Positions 44,508-56,900 of a stretch of DNA of 64,000 bases are shown piece by piece. Positions within the stretch are counted from its first letter, which is position 1; each line of letters begins with the position of its first letter. This stretch comes from Anadara kagoshimensis (taxonomy: Eukaryota > Mollusca > Bivalvia > Arcoida > Arcidae): contig CM037865.1 of NCBI GenBank assembly GCA_021292105.1, positions 22,857,928-22,921,927 on the forward strand. Reading direction: 5' to 3'. Both the position numbers and the translations under genes were made by a program. The notes under the pieces are model-generated. The model was given only the letters and a program-made list of their open reading frames with translations. It was not told the DNA's origin and ran no database searches.

Positions 44508-47500
44508 TTAACATGGATGATGGTCTGGTTGTCTCTGTCTAGGAGCTGCTTTTATGATATCATCAACACGCAAGATCATCTCGGCAGCTTCTGCAGCACT
44601 GATTAAAACTTGTCTTTTGACTTGATAAGATTCAGTTATTCCTAATTTCTCCATGTCTCCAACTTCTCCTTGTTCCATATCTAGAAATAATATCAAACAA
44701 AAAAATGAATAAGGAACTTGAAGACATAACACAGGTCACAATGTGTAACAAGCAAATTCAGTGAATTAGAATCCCCCAACCACTTGGTACTTTTTGTGCT
44801 TTGCGCCAATATTTAAAGGGCCATAACTGCCAAATGAGCAAACAAACCAAATTTGGGTTAATAATTTTGGGCACATGCTTTGCCTTGAGTTTTTAGCTCA
44901 CCTGACCGAAGGTCATGTGAGCTTATGGCATAGCGCAGCGTGTGTATGTGCGTGTGTGCGTGCGTGCGTGTGTGCGTCGTTAACACCTATTTTCGACTTC
45001 TCCTCTGAAACTACTGGACAGTTTTTAATGAAACTTTGTCAGAAGTATATATGGGCCGGTGCAATTCAGATTTGTTCGTGGCGTTGTCATGGCTACCATA
45101 ACTAGGTCAAGGTGACCTAGGGGTGCAAAAATCTTAAAAAATCTTCTTCTCCAAAAGTACTGATTGGAGAAAAAAACTGATGTGATATTTGGCTTCTCTA
45201 GGGTCTTAAGCCTATAGTTTGTTCATTTTGTAAAATTCGGATAAAAAATAGGTTACGCGTTTTTGCGTTTAATTTTGAAAAAATCGTAAAATAGCTTCAA
45301 ATTGTTATAACTTGACTATTTGACCAGATAATGACATGGGGTTTGCGGTTTTGACATCTTCTTGTTAGTATCTTCAAAATGAGGTCAAGGTCAATTGTGA
45401 AGGTCGTGACCTAATTTTTTTTACCTCTGATTCTAATTATTATCTCGAAAACTATAAACTTTTTGTATAGTCATGTAAATTAGAATGTTGTAGGTATTGA
45501 TACAACGATCATTTTGATGTATAGAAAAAGGTCATGGGTTCAAAGGTCAAGGTCACAGATGCGAAACAATACTGAAATAGTTAATTATCTCGAAAACTAT
45601 AAACTTTTTGTATAGGCATGTATATTAGAATGTTGTAGATATTGATACAACGATCATTTTGATGTATAGAAAAAGGTCATGGGTTCAAAGGTCAAGGTCA
45701 CAGATACGAAACAATACCAAAATGGTTAATTATCTCGAAAACTATAAACATTTTGTATAGGCATGTATATTAGAATGTTGTAGGTATTGATACAACGATC
45801 ATTTTGATGTATAGAAAAAGGTCATGGGTTCAAAGGTCAAGGTCACAGATGCGAAACAATACTGAAATAGTTAATTATCTCGAAAACTATAAACTTTTTG
45901 TATAGGCATGTATATTAGAATGTTGTAGGTATTGATACAACGATCATTTTGATGTATAGAAAAAGGTCATGGGTTCAAAGGTCAAGGTCACAGATGCGAA
46001 ACAATACCGAAATTTTTAATTATCTTGAAAACTATAAACTTTTTGTATAGGCATGTATATTAGAATGTTGTAGGTATTGATACAACAATCATTTTGATGT
46101 AAAGAAAAAGGTCATGGGTTCAAAGGTCAAGGTCACAGATGCGAAACAATACCAAAATGGTTAATTATCTTGAAAACTTTAAACTTTTTGTATAGGCATG
46201 TATATTAGAATGTTGTAGGTATTGATACAACGATCATTTTGATGTATAGAAAAAGGTCATGGGTTCAAAGGTCAAGGTCACAGATGCGAAACAATACCGA
46301 AATTTTTAATTATCTTGAAAACTATAAACTTTTTGTATAGGCATGTATATTAGAATGTTGTAGGTATTGATACAACAATCATTTTGATGTATAGAAAAAG
46401 GTCATGGGTTCAAAGGTCAAGGTCACAGATGCGAAACAATACCAAAATGGTTAATTATCTCGAAAACTATAAACTTTTTGTATAGGCATGTATATTAGAA
46501 TGTTGTAGGTATTGATACAACAATCATTTTGATGTATAGAAAAAGGTCATGGGTTCAAAGGTCAAGGTCACAGATGCGAAACAATACTGAAATGGTTAAT
46601 TATCTTGAAAACTATAAACATTTTGTATAGGCATGTATATTAGAATGTTGTAGGTATTGATACAACAATCATTTTGATGTATAGAAAAAGGTCATGGGTT
46701 CAAAGGTCAAGGTCACAGATGCGAAACAATACTGAAATGGTTAATTATCTTGAAAACTATAAACATTTTGTATAGGCATGTATATTAGAATGTTGTAGGT
46801 ATTGATACAACGATCATTTTGATGTATAGAAAAAGGTCATGGGTTCAAAGGTCAAGGTCACAGATATGAAACAATACTGAAATGGTTAATTATCTTGAAA
46901 ACTATTAACTTTTTGTATAGGCATGTATACTAGAATGTTGTAGGTATTGATACAACGGTTATCATGATGTAAAAAAAGTTGTTGGGGTTTAGTATTTATG
47001 TTTTCTTTAGATCTATCAGCTAGCCATTAGTTATCAGGTGAGCGTATCAGGCCCATGGGCCTCTTGTGTTAAATAGTGCTTCAAATTTTAGGAGAATTCC
47101 TGCAGACAAAGAAATGCCTGGATAAAACGTCTTTCTTTAAAAGCAGGGAATAATAAGACAAAATCAAATGTTATAGATATTTTACATGCGAGATGTTTTT
47201 TCACCAAAAGGGATTCTCTTGATTAGAAATCAAGTATAATGATAATCATAAAGAGTGGTATAAATGTCTACACAGCTATATTTGTTTAACACCCCCTTCC
47301 AGATTCTTTTTATTTATTTATGTCAAGGCAGTTCTAGAATGAGGGGGGGGGGGGGGAAGAAGAAACAAATATCTGGAGAAAACCATTGAGTTTCATTGAG
47401 CAAACTAGGAAAAGTTGGCAGCAAAAGATGCTGTGATCCATCAGCACACACTTGGACCACTTGTCCACTGAATACCGATTGCAAAGAGGCTGATAATTTA

Positions 47501-50500
47501 CATGCAAAAGTATACCCAGTTTTATTGGGATGTGTTCCTTGTGTTTACTCACCAATTCCCATTGTGTGTCTCCCTTGTGTGTGTATTGCTCTTAATTCAG
47601 ACACTAACTGAGCACTGTCATAACCTGCATTATCAGCTATCAAAGTAGGCAACTGAAAAAGAAGAAAAACAAAATGAAATCTCAGAAAAAGAATACCTTC
47701 ATGAAGTTTTTACATATGTATTAAAAATTATGCTTGCCTGCACATCCAGATCCTTAAAAAGTTTTTATTTAGGAGGTCTGTGTACTAACCTTTATCAAGT
47801 TAAACTACACATTCTGTTAGGAGGTCTGTGTACTAACCTTTATCAAGTCAAACTACACACTCTGTTAGGAGGTCTGTGTACTAACCTTTATCAAGTCAAA
47901 CTACACACTCTGTTAGGAGGTCTGTGTACTAACCTTTATCAAGTCAAACTACACACTCTGTTAGGAGGTCTGTGTACTAACCTTTATCAAGTCAAACTAC
48001 ACACTCTGTTAGGAGGTCTGTGTACTAACCTTTATCAAGTCAAACTACACACTCTGTTAGGAGGTCTGTGTACTAACCTTTATCAAGTCAAACTACACAC
48101 TCTGTTAGGAGGTCTGTGTACTAACCTTTATCAAGTCAAACTACACACTCTGTTAGGAGGTCTGTGTACTAACCTTTATCAAGTCAAACTACACACTCTG
48201 TTAGGAGGTCTGTGTACTAACCTTTATCAAGTCAAACTACACACTCTGTTAGGAGGTCTGTGTACTAACCTTTATCAAGTCAAACTACACACTCTGTCAG
48301 GAGGTCTGTGTACTAACCTTTATCAAGTCAAACTACACACTCTGTTAGGAGGTCTGTACTAACCTTTATCAAGTCAAACTACACACTCTGTTAGGAGGTC
48401 TGTGTACTAACCTTTATCAAGTCAAACTACACACTCTGTTAGGAGGTCTGTGTACTAACCTTTATCAAGTCAAACTACACACTCTGTTAGGAGGTCTGTG
48501 TACTAACCTTTATCAAGTCAAACTACACATTCTGTTAGGAGGTCTGTGTACTAACCTTTATCAAGTCAAACTACACACTCTGTTAGGAGGTCTGTGTACT
48601 AACCTTTATCAAGTCAAACTACACACTCTGTTAGGAGGTCTGTGTACTAACCTTTATCAAGTCAAACTACACACTCTGTTAGGAGGTCTGTGTACTAACC
48701 TTTATCAAGTCAAACTACACATTCTGTTAGGAGGTCTGTGTACTAACCTTTATCAAGTCAAACTACACACTCTGTTAGGAGGTCTGTGTACTAACCTTTA
48801 TCAAGTCAAACTACACATTCTGTTAGGAGGTCTGTGTACTAACCTTTATCAAGTCAAACTACACACTCTGTTAGGAGGTCTGTGTACTAACCTTTATCAA
48901 GTCAAACTACACACTCTGTTAGGAGGTCTGTGTACTAACCTTTATCAAGTCAAACTACACACTCTGTTAGGAGGTCTGTGTACTAACCTTTATCAAGTCA
49001 AACTACACACTCTGTTAGGAGGTCTGTGTACTAACCTTTATCAAGTCAAACTACACATTCTGTTAGGAGGTCTGTGTACTAACCTTTATCAAGTCAAACT
49101 ACACACTCTGTTAGGAGGTCTGTGTACTAACCTTTATCAAGTCAAACTACACACTCTGTTAGGAGGTCTGTGTACTAACCTTTATCAAGTCAAACTACAC
49201 ACTCTGTTAGGAGGTCTGTGTACTAACCTTTATCAAGTCAAACTACACACTCTGTTAGGAGGTCTGTGTACTAACCTTTATCAAGTCAAACTACACACTC
49301 TGTTAGGAGGTCTGTGTACTAACCTTTATCAAGTCAAACTACACACTCTGTTAGGAGGTCTGTGTACTAACCTTTATCAAGTCAAACTACACACTCTGTT
49401 AGGAGGTCTGTGTACTAACCTTTATCAAGTCAAACTACACACTCTGCATTTAGAGACAATCAAAGGTTCTTTGGAAAACACCTAAAAAACTGATGCCCTG
49501 CATCATGGTAGGCATGGACCACTAAAGAACTCTCCCTGTTTATTTCCTCCAGCACACTGCAAAGGTAAAAGTTTCTACCACTGCACCGATGATGCCCCAT
49601 ATGAAACTCCATACAATCAATCAATCGATTTATACCGTACTCTATTTAAATCTTGGTAGGCTTGAAAATCAAATCTATTAATATAAAGTTATTGATTCTT
49701 ACCATTCTTAAAGATTTTGCATATGCTTCCATGGCAACAGCTTCCTTCCCAGGTGTCTTTGCTGCAAGCTTTGAAACTGCATCAGCCATTAACATTTCAG
49801 AGCTTCCTGCAAAATGTGAAAAAAGTGAATAAATTAATTTTAACACCAAGATTTGTGTTCAAATATCAGCAACTATTGTACTAGCAGATACGAGTGAAAG
49901 AACTGAGTTGCGTATTAGTAATGTCCCTGTCAAGAGACGTCACCAGCTATAGATGAAGGTACAGAAATTTTGCCTGTGTGTTGCGCTGGTGGCATTATGC
50001 AGGAGGGTTATTTATCGTGACAAGCCTACTGTAACACCCAACCTTGTTTATTTTAAGTTCCCATCGTAAAGATCTGTGACTTTCATTTTGTAATGCCAAG
50101 TGCTTGGCGAAAGAAGTCACTATCCACTTACAAGTCTTGGGTCAGACACAGCCGAGGTTCGAATCCATGACCACCCACTTATGGAGTGAGCACTCTACCA
50201 AATGAACAAACGTAGTGGTGTGTTAATGAAAAAGCAAGATCATATACATGACTTTTGCCTTGTATAGGTGAAGATGCAGAAATTTATACTTTTGTACTGC
50301 ACTTAAGGGCAATGAACTGTTAAGGTTCTTGGCATGCTGACTGTGAAATGTGAACCTTTTAAGGGTCTCATCCTAAAAGTCCCAGAAAATATACATGTGA
50401 ATACAATATGGACCACCTGGAAAATTACCAATACATTAAAAGTCCTAACTAACACTTGAAGTCACTATCAGGACTGCAAGAACATGTGCAAAGATTGATC

Positions 50501-53500
50501 CAAGAGCAATTAACAATAAAATAGTGTTGATTACAAATAGCAAAACTTGGACTGGATGTTAAACAAAATTAATACTCAACCAAACACCTAACCTACCTCC
50601 TCCAAAAACAGTCTTTGTTTCTTTAACAGTCTGTGTAAGTACACAAAGAGCATCATGCAAAGATCTCTCTGCCTCGTCTAGAATCTGCTGTGTAGCTCCT
50701 CTTAATATTATAGTACAAGCTTCACCCATGGCTACACCTGAAACATAAAACATTTTACATTTTTTACTCCCTAAAAAGTTAGGTTCATGAAATAATTGGC
50801 GCAAATTGGGAATTTTTTTTTGTATAGAAATTTCTAAAATATGTACAGAATTTGAAGTACTCACTTAAAAATATTATATACAGTGATGATTCTTTTCCAA
50901 TTTTTAGCGGATTTCCGATTATTTTATTGTTCATTTCCGATAGTCTAAGGTAGTTTCCGTTTTTTACATTCATTACAAAAATCCGACGAAAATATCGAAA
51001 CTCTCTGTTCCGTTTCCATTTCTGCTGTTACTAACTCCCTATGAATCAAAGTCGTTTGTTACGTCGATTTTGATTGGCCAAATTTGTTCATATTATCCAA
51101 CCAGCTTATCCGTAATGTAATAGATAAAAGTCATATTCAGATTGAAGATGGCGCCCCGTATGGATGGTCGACCGGGATTCCATTAACATGAAAAATTTGG
51201 ATAAAAAGATAAAAAAAAAAAAATGCATGAAAATGGGAATGGATGGAGAGGACGTTGGGCGGAGAGAAGATAGGCAGCTTCATTCGAAAGTTGGATGCTG
51301 CAGGGATGGCCATCTGTGTGATTTTAGAAAGCAAATAAATTACGCCGGCAGAGGATGGACATGCCAAAACTGCGGTAGAACATCAAACGCAGCAATTTTT
51401 AGCACCAATTGTAAATAAAACAATGAAAAATTGTGTACCGGTATATTTTTCACTAGATTTTTCTATGATTAGCAGTTCAGATTCTACCAGAATGCAGCAT
51501 TTACTTCTAAATTTTAAAAAATTCTTGGGGGAGGCCACCCATACCCCCACAGCGGGAGGGGTATACCCCTCCTGCACCCTCCTCCGGGGACCTATGGTTG
51601 CCATTCCGCCAGGAAATATATTTCAGATATTTTCATTCAGTCTTGGAATCATCACTGTATATATGATTTTAACTAAGAAAATAAATATTTTTTCCCCCAA
51701 GAACATGAATTGTTTTACCCCAAAATATGAATAATTTTTAATATAAATCAATTTAAATATAAATATTTTTACCTGAGAATATGACAAGCTTTTACCAACA
51801 GACATGAATAATTTTACCTAAGCAATTGAATAATTTTTTACAAAAAGATATAGTTAAACCTGTCTATAAAGGCCACCCAAGGGAACCAGCAAAAGTGGCC
51901 TTTATGGACAGGTGACCTTTATATACATGTTCAAATAATATGAATAAAGAGCGATTGGGATACGATTCTACTGGCCTTAATAAACAGGTGGCCCTTACAT
52001 ACAGGTGGCCTTTAAGGAAGGCTGGACTGTATAAAAACAATTTCACCCCAAAAATACTAATGGTTTTACCTGGTAATATTAAATGAGTAATTATACTTAA
52101 GAATATGTACAGTGTCGCCCAAGAACACGAACCATTTTACCCAGCAGCTATGTAGAAAGTGTAAAACAATTTTACCTGAAAATTTGATTAATTTATCCTC
52201 TCCTATCATTATTTCTTCTATAAGATCACATTTGCCTAACTTAACAGGACCATCAAATGTTGATACAATATCTCCACCTAAAAATAAAAAACCACATTTT
52301 TTTGTTTAAACATAGAACCTTTTAAACTATATGTATTTATTTTCCAAATAAGAACTCTTGTTGATTCTTCAGATCAACACAGTTATAGGCAAACAACATT
52401 GACCTGTCCGCTTGACCTTTGATTTAAATATTCATTTTGGACGAGTAAATTTAGGTAATAGGGATCATGTGTGTATATTTTGTCTATGTGATGTGAACAC
52501 TAATCATGGGCAATGTGTATATGTATTATGTGCAAAATTCTAACACTATCCATGCAATGGGTGTACTCTCCTATATGAATATTCCTAATGAAAGGTTAAA
52601 CATACAGGTCAATGTTGTTTGGCTATATAGTATTTTATAAAATATCTTCAAAACATTGAAGCCCAGACATATTTTCTTCAGAATGCATTTCAAACAAGTG
52701 AAGCAAATTTTTGACATGCATGTAGAGGTGAGCAAATGGCTGAACAACATTTTGTCAGAAATTCATAAGCTTACCCTGCAAGTTCTTCACATCTATAAGC
52801 AATAAAGCAAATCAGTCCCGGTTTTACAACTATTCCCTAACTAAGCTTTTACTTAACTTAAAATTTGGCCAAATTTTTATTATTCTTTAAGATATTCAGT
52901 TACTTAAGGTGTAACTTTGAAGATCGCTTGAAGCTTATATCATATAACATTTGTATTTAATTTTTTTGTCAAAAATGTTAAATTGTAGTTCTGAAAAAGA
53001 TTGCCAAAATTTGCTAAATTAAAGTTAAGGAAAAATCTTAGTTAAGAAATGATTGTAAATCTTGGGTTAGTCAAAGCATGTTTACAGCTGTAACTGTAAC
53101 AATCCTTGACCTTAAAGGTCAAAGTTCAAAGCTGTAACTGTAACATTCCTTGACCTTAAAGGTCAAAGTTCAAATAGTTAAAAGGGCAACACAGATTCCA
53201 TTCACCTTTTGTTAATCAAAATTTTAACTAAAACTTTAAGCACTGGATGTAAATTTATTGATAAAGATGATGGGGTAATTTTTTTACCTGTAACTAAGGC
53301 TAATCTTTCAACACCATCAAAATCTGCGTGTTCTATTGCCATAACACCAGCATCAGCAAATAACTGCTCTGGGTAATTGTATATCAGTTGTCTGAAAAAA
53401 ATATTACATATGTCAAATAAAATGCCTAGTTTATTGATTATATCAGGGCCTAGTTGTTCGAAGCTTGATTACCCCGGTAGTTTAATTGATTAGTCAAATT

Positions 53501-53985
53501 TTTTTCTTCCCATTTTATCAAACATTTTGTGATTTTTTTGTTTAAAACACGAAAAGTTAATAGAATTTCATCGAAGTTGAAACACAATTTATTTTAAAAC
53601 TGTTGATTCATAATGATATGTTGTCGATTCATAATGATATGTTAAGTTTTATTGGTGTATTTAAATTTGCGCTAATCACTGATTAAATTAATTAAGCTTT
53701 GCACAACTGGGCAGTTGTCTGAAAATTAATCATCTAATCTTCTTTTGGGAACCAATAAATACATTTCTTAATTGAAATGTTGATGAAAAAACAACCTTTA
53801 TTCCACAGAAATTTTAGGAAAACAAAATCCTCAACTGGCCTTGATTATAAAACCTACCTGTTGATGAAGACATTACAACCAAACTTGACAATTTTGTTAA
53901 CTTTATCTCTCATTTTCTCTTTCTCTGCTAATTCTAATTCTGCTACCTTGGATACGGCATCAACTTTAACTTTAGTTCCAAATAC
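44508..53985 (-). CDS. CCT2: CCT2 3' exons: apical domain and C-terminal equatorial domain
   Basis: Seven exons encode about 283 residues. 53985-53858 encodes [19 protein letters not shown] and a charged helix. 53391-53288 has [20 protein letters not shown], and 52277-52176 has [20 protein letters not shown]. 50737-50597 carries [20 protein letters not shown] and [11 protein letters not shown]. 49806-49703 has the equatorial [20 protein letters not shown]. 47652-47553 has [20 protein letters not shown]. The last exon includes [20 protein letters not shown] and ends DHHPC. Compared with the vertebrate protein, the apical TFDHPELVKLG segment reads TFDGPVKLG, a two-residue shortening. Confidence 0.95.
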
Positions 53986-56900
53986 CTGCAGATATTATCA
54001 GAATATCAATATAGTGCAAACTCTGTGTAAATCAATAGTCAAACTAGTGTAAAATAAGGATATTCTAACGGGACCTGCACCAGTGATTTTGTTCGTATGA
54101 TATTACTACTGAATAAATGTAATTTCCCCTATGAAAAAATGACTAAAATTTCCCAATTTGACTACTAAAATCCCCCAAACAAGAGCCATAAATAAGTAAA
54201 CCATTTGCATTAGTTGAATCATTTTGTATAAATTGTCCTGATCCACAAAAAACTTCATATATTTTCACAATATCTAAGCATCAAGTATCATAGCTATATT
54301 TAACAAGTATGTGGTTTCATGGTTTCATGTGGTTTCACCAGAGGGTTCATGGATGATCTAACGATAACAACAGGCACACATATTCAAGCTAGGTGGATAT
54401 TACACGCACTAGAAGAAACAGCATCATGGGCAAGAATGACATTTAAACCCAGAAAGTCGAGATCATTAATAATAAAGAGAGGCAAAGTTACACAGAAGTT
54501 CAACCTAACCATTCAGAGTGAGAATATTCCATCTATAGTCGGAAACCCTATTAAGTGCTTAGGCAAATGGTTTGATGAAACTCTTGGAGATAAGGACAAC
54601 ATCCAGAAGATAGAACAGCAAGTTAAAGAAGGAATGAGGAACATAGACAAGACAGGACTACCTGGAAAGTTCAAGGCATGGATCTACCAACATGGCCTTT
54701 TACCACGCTTATCCTGGCCGCTAATGCTGTATGAGATATCAACATCGACAGTGGAGAAAATGGAGAGAATCATCAACAAACACCTGAGAAAATGGTTTGG
54801 AGTACCACCAAGCTTCACATCGATAGGCTTGTATAGCAGAACAGCCAAGTTACAACTTCCTTTGACATCAATAGTAGAAGAGTTCAAGACCGGCAAGGCA
54901 AGACTTGTTATGACTTTAAAGGATTCAAGAGATGATAAGGTGAGATCAGCTGGAGTAGAAGTACGGACAGTGAGGAAGTGGTCAGCAACACAGGCAGTAG
55001 AACAGGCGGAGAGCAGGTTAAGACACAAAGACATCATAGGAACAGTGGCTGTGGGAAGACAGGGTTTAGGAACTTCCAAGAGTTGCTATTGGAACAAGGC
55101 CAATACAACAGAAAAACGGAGTATGGTTCAAAAAGAAATCCGAGCTAGTGAGGAAGATAACCGGCAAGCCAAGGCAGTAGAGATGGGAGTTCAGGGAGCT
55201 TGGACAAGATGGGATACAGACCAACGAACACTATCCTGGTCAGACATCTGGAAGTATCCACAATTCCAACTACAATTTCTTTTACGCTCAGTTTACGATT
55301 TGCTACCAACACCAGCAAATCTCCAGAGATGGGATCTTACCGAAACACCAGATTGTCCCCTCTGTGGTAAAAGAGGAACTCTACAACATATCTTGTCCTC
55401 CTGTCAGGTGGCGTTATCACAGGGAAGATACACCTGGCGTCATAACCAGGTTCTACGAGAGATGGCAGATACGGTAGAGAAAGAGCGGAAAAGCAAGGGA
55501 AAACACACAAAGATAAAACACAGTAAAATCCAGTTTGTAAAGGAAGGCGAAATAGTGAAGAGAAGAGCAAAGGAGAAGTTTGGGATACTAGACCAGGCAG
55601 ATGACTGGAAGATGGTTGTGGACCTTGACAAGAAACTGGCTTTTCCTGATAAAATTCCAACCAATCTCAGGCCTGATATGGTATTGTGGTCACCGGGGAC
55701 AAAAAATATCATAGTAATAGAGCTGACAGTTCCATGGGAGGAAAGATGTGCTGAAGCCCATGAGAGGAAGAAGGCAAAGTATGATACATTGCTAATGGAG
55801 TGCAGAGAGAACGGGTGGCAGACCTGGAACTATCCAGTAGAGGTTGGATGTAGAGGCTTCCCAGCACAATCAGTTTGGAGAATGCTATCTGGGTTAGGAG
55901 TCACAGGAAGAAGTAGACGAGCAGCAGTCCAGAAGATGGCCCAAGCAGCAGAAAGATCATCATGCTGGGTGTGGATGAAGAGGGACATTAGTAGCTGGAT
56001 ACCCACCACCAACACGCAGTGACTGATCACCACTATGGACCCCCCATCCTGAGAGTGTACCGAGCTAGGGGTCGAAACACACAATGAGGGATGGCCTCGG
56101 CTGAGGACGTTGGCGGTGCAGCAGCAGTACCAACACAGCTGTATGTAAGTTATTGGTTTGCTATTTGATTCATAACTTTCAATTTTTGCCAATTTATGAA
56201 AAAAAACTTAAATTTTCCCAATAGGCAGAAGGTAGTTTTTAAAACTTTAACAAAATCAGTATGCATTTCCCTCATAGGATACATGAAGAGAGCCAGCCAT
56301 GGTAAAACAAATGATAGTCTCATGGTTGTTCTGTTTTACTGACATCCTCCCTTACTCACCTTGTGATGTCATTCTGTGTCACAAACAATAGCCTGATGTA
56401 ATATGTCATTCATAAGATGATTTGTTTTATCCATGAAAACTTGGTCTAAACCAAACTATCAGTCCAGAAGTTGTTTTAATTAGGCATATAAATGATGTTA
56501 AATGAAGATTAAGAGTTCTGGTAAGGTATTGGACAGCGAGATGGATTAAAAATAAAGAAGTGGAAATGGATTGGACATGTACATAGAATGGAAAACAGCG
56601 GGATTTGTACCACCACAATAACATGGCACCCAGAAGAAAAGAGGTCGACTGAAAACAACATGGTGCAGAACAACAGAGACAGAAAGAACACAACTGGGAT
56701 GGAAGAGCTGGTTGTCTGCATGGGCAGCTGCCAAAGACAAAGCCTCATGGAGAAGTGTATTAGGGCCTGTGTGCCAGCAGGCATGAAGAGGATAGATGAG
56801 GTGAGATGATTGTACATGATTTTGAATTGTATATAGAAAATCTCACGCAAAAAGCCAAGGAGTCTAAACAGCCTTGGTGGTCTAAAATATATCAGCTCAG

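Larger units (their letters stand above)
44895..47067 (+). mobile_element. Helentron/HINE-like element, copy 2 (10-unit core)
   Basis: It has the same termini as 30842-32559 (left hairpin from agctcacctgaccgaagg, right palindrome aggcccatgggcct then cttgt). It lies in the last CCT2 intron, antisense to the gene. The 145-bp array starts at 45454 and has ten full units plus a partial at 46904. An extra (GTGTGCGTGC)-type microsatellite sits at about 44939-44976. Sequence identity to copy 1 outside the array is very high, so both are young or the family is homogeneous. Confidence 0.7.

Noticed and set aside
47730-48362. 210-codon repeat protein on the plus strand
   Set aside because: It is the open frame of a 48-bp minisatellite inside a CCT2 intron, antisense to the gene, ended by a 2-base deletion. 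No start context, splice link or family.
47770-49446. CRISPR-like regular repeats
   Set aside because: The units are directly abutting, with no spacers, in a eukaryotic intron. It is a minisatellite. The same holds for 9576-10278 and the 145-bp arrays.
54684-55660. Minus-strand ORFs opposite the retrotransposon
   Set aside because: They are shadows of the plus-strand 567-codon frame, which has clear RT, zinc-knuckle and endonuclease motifs.
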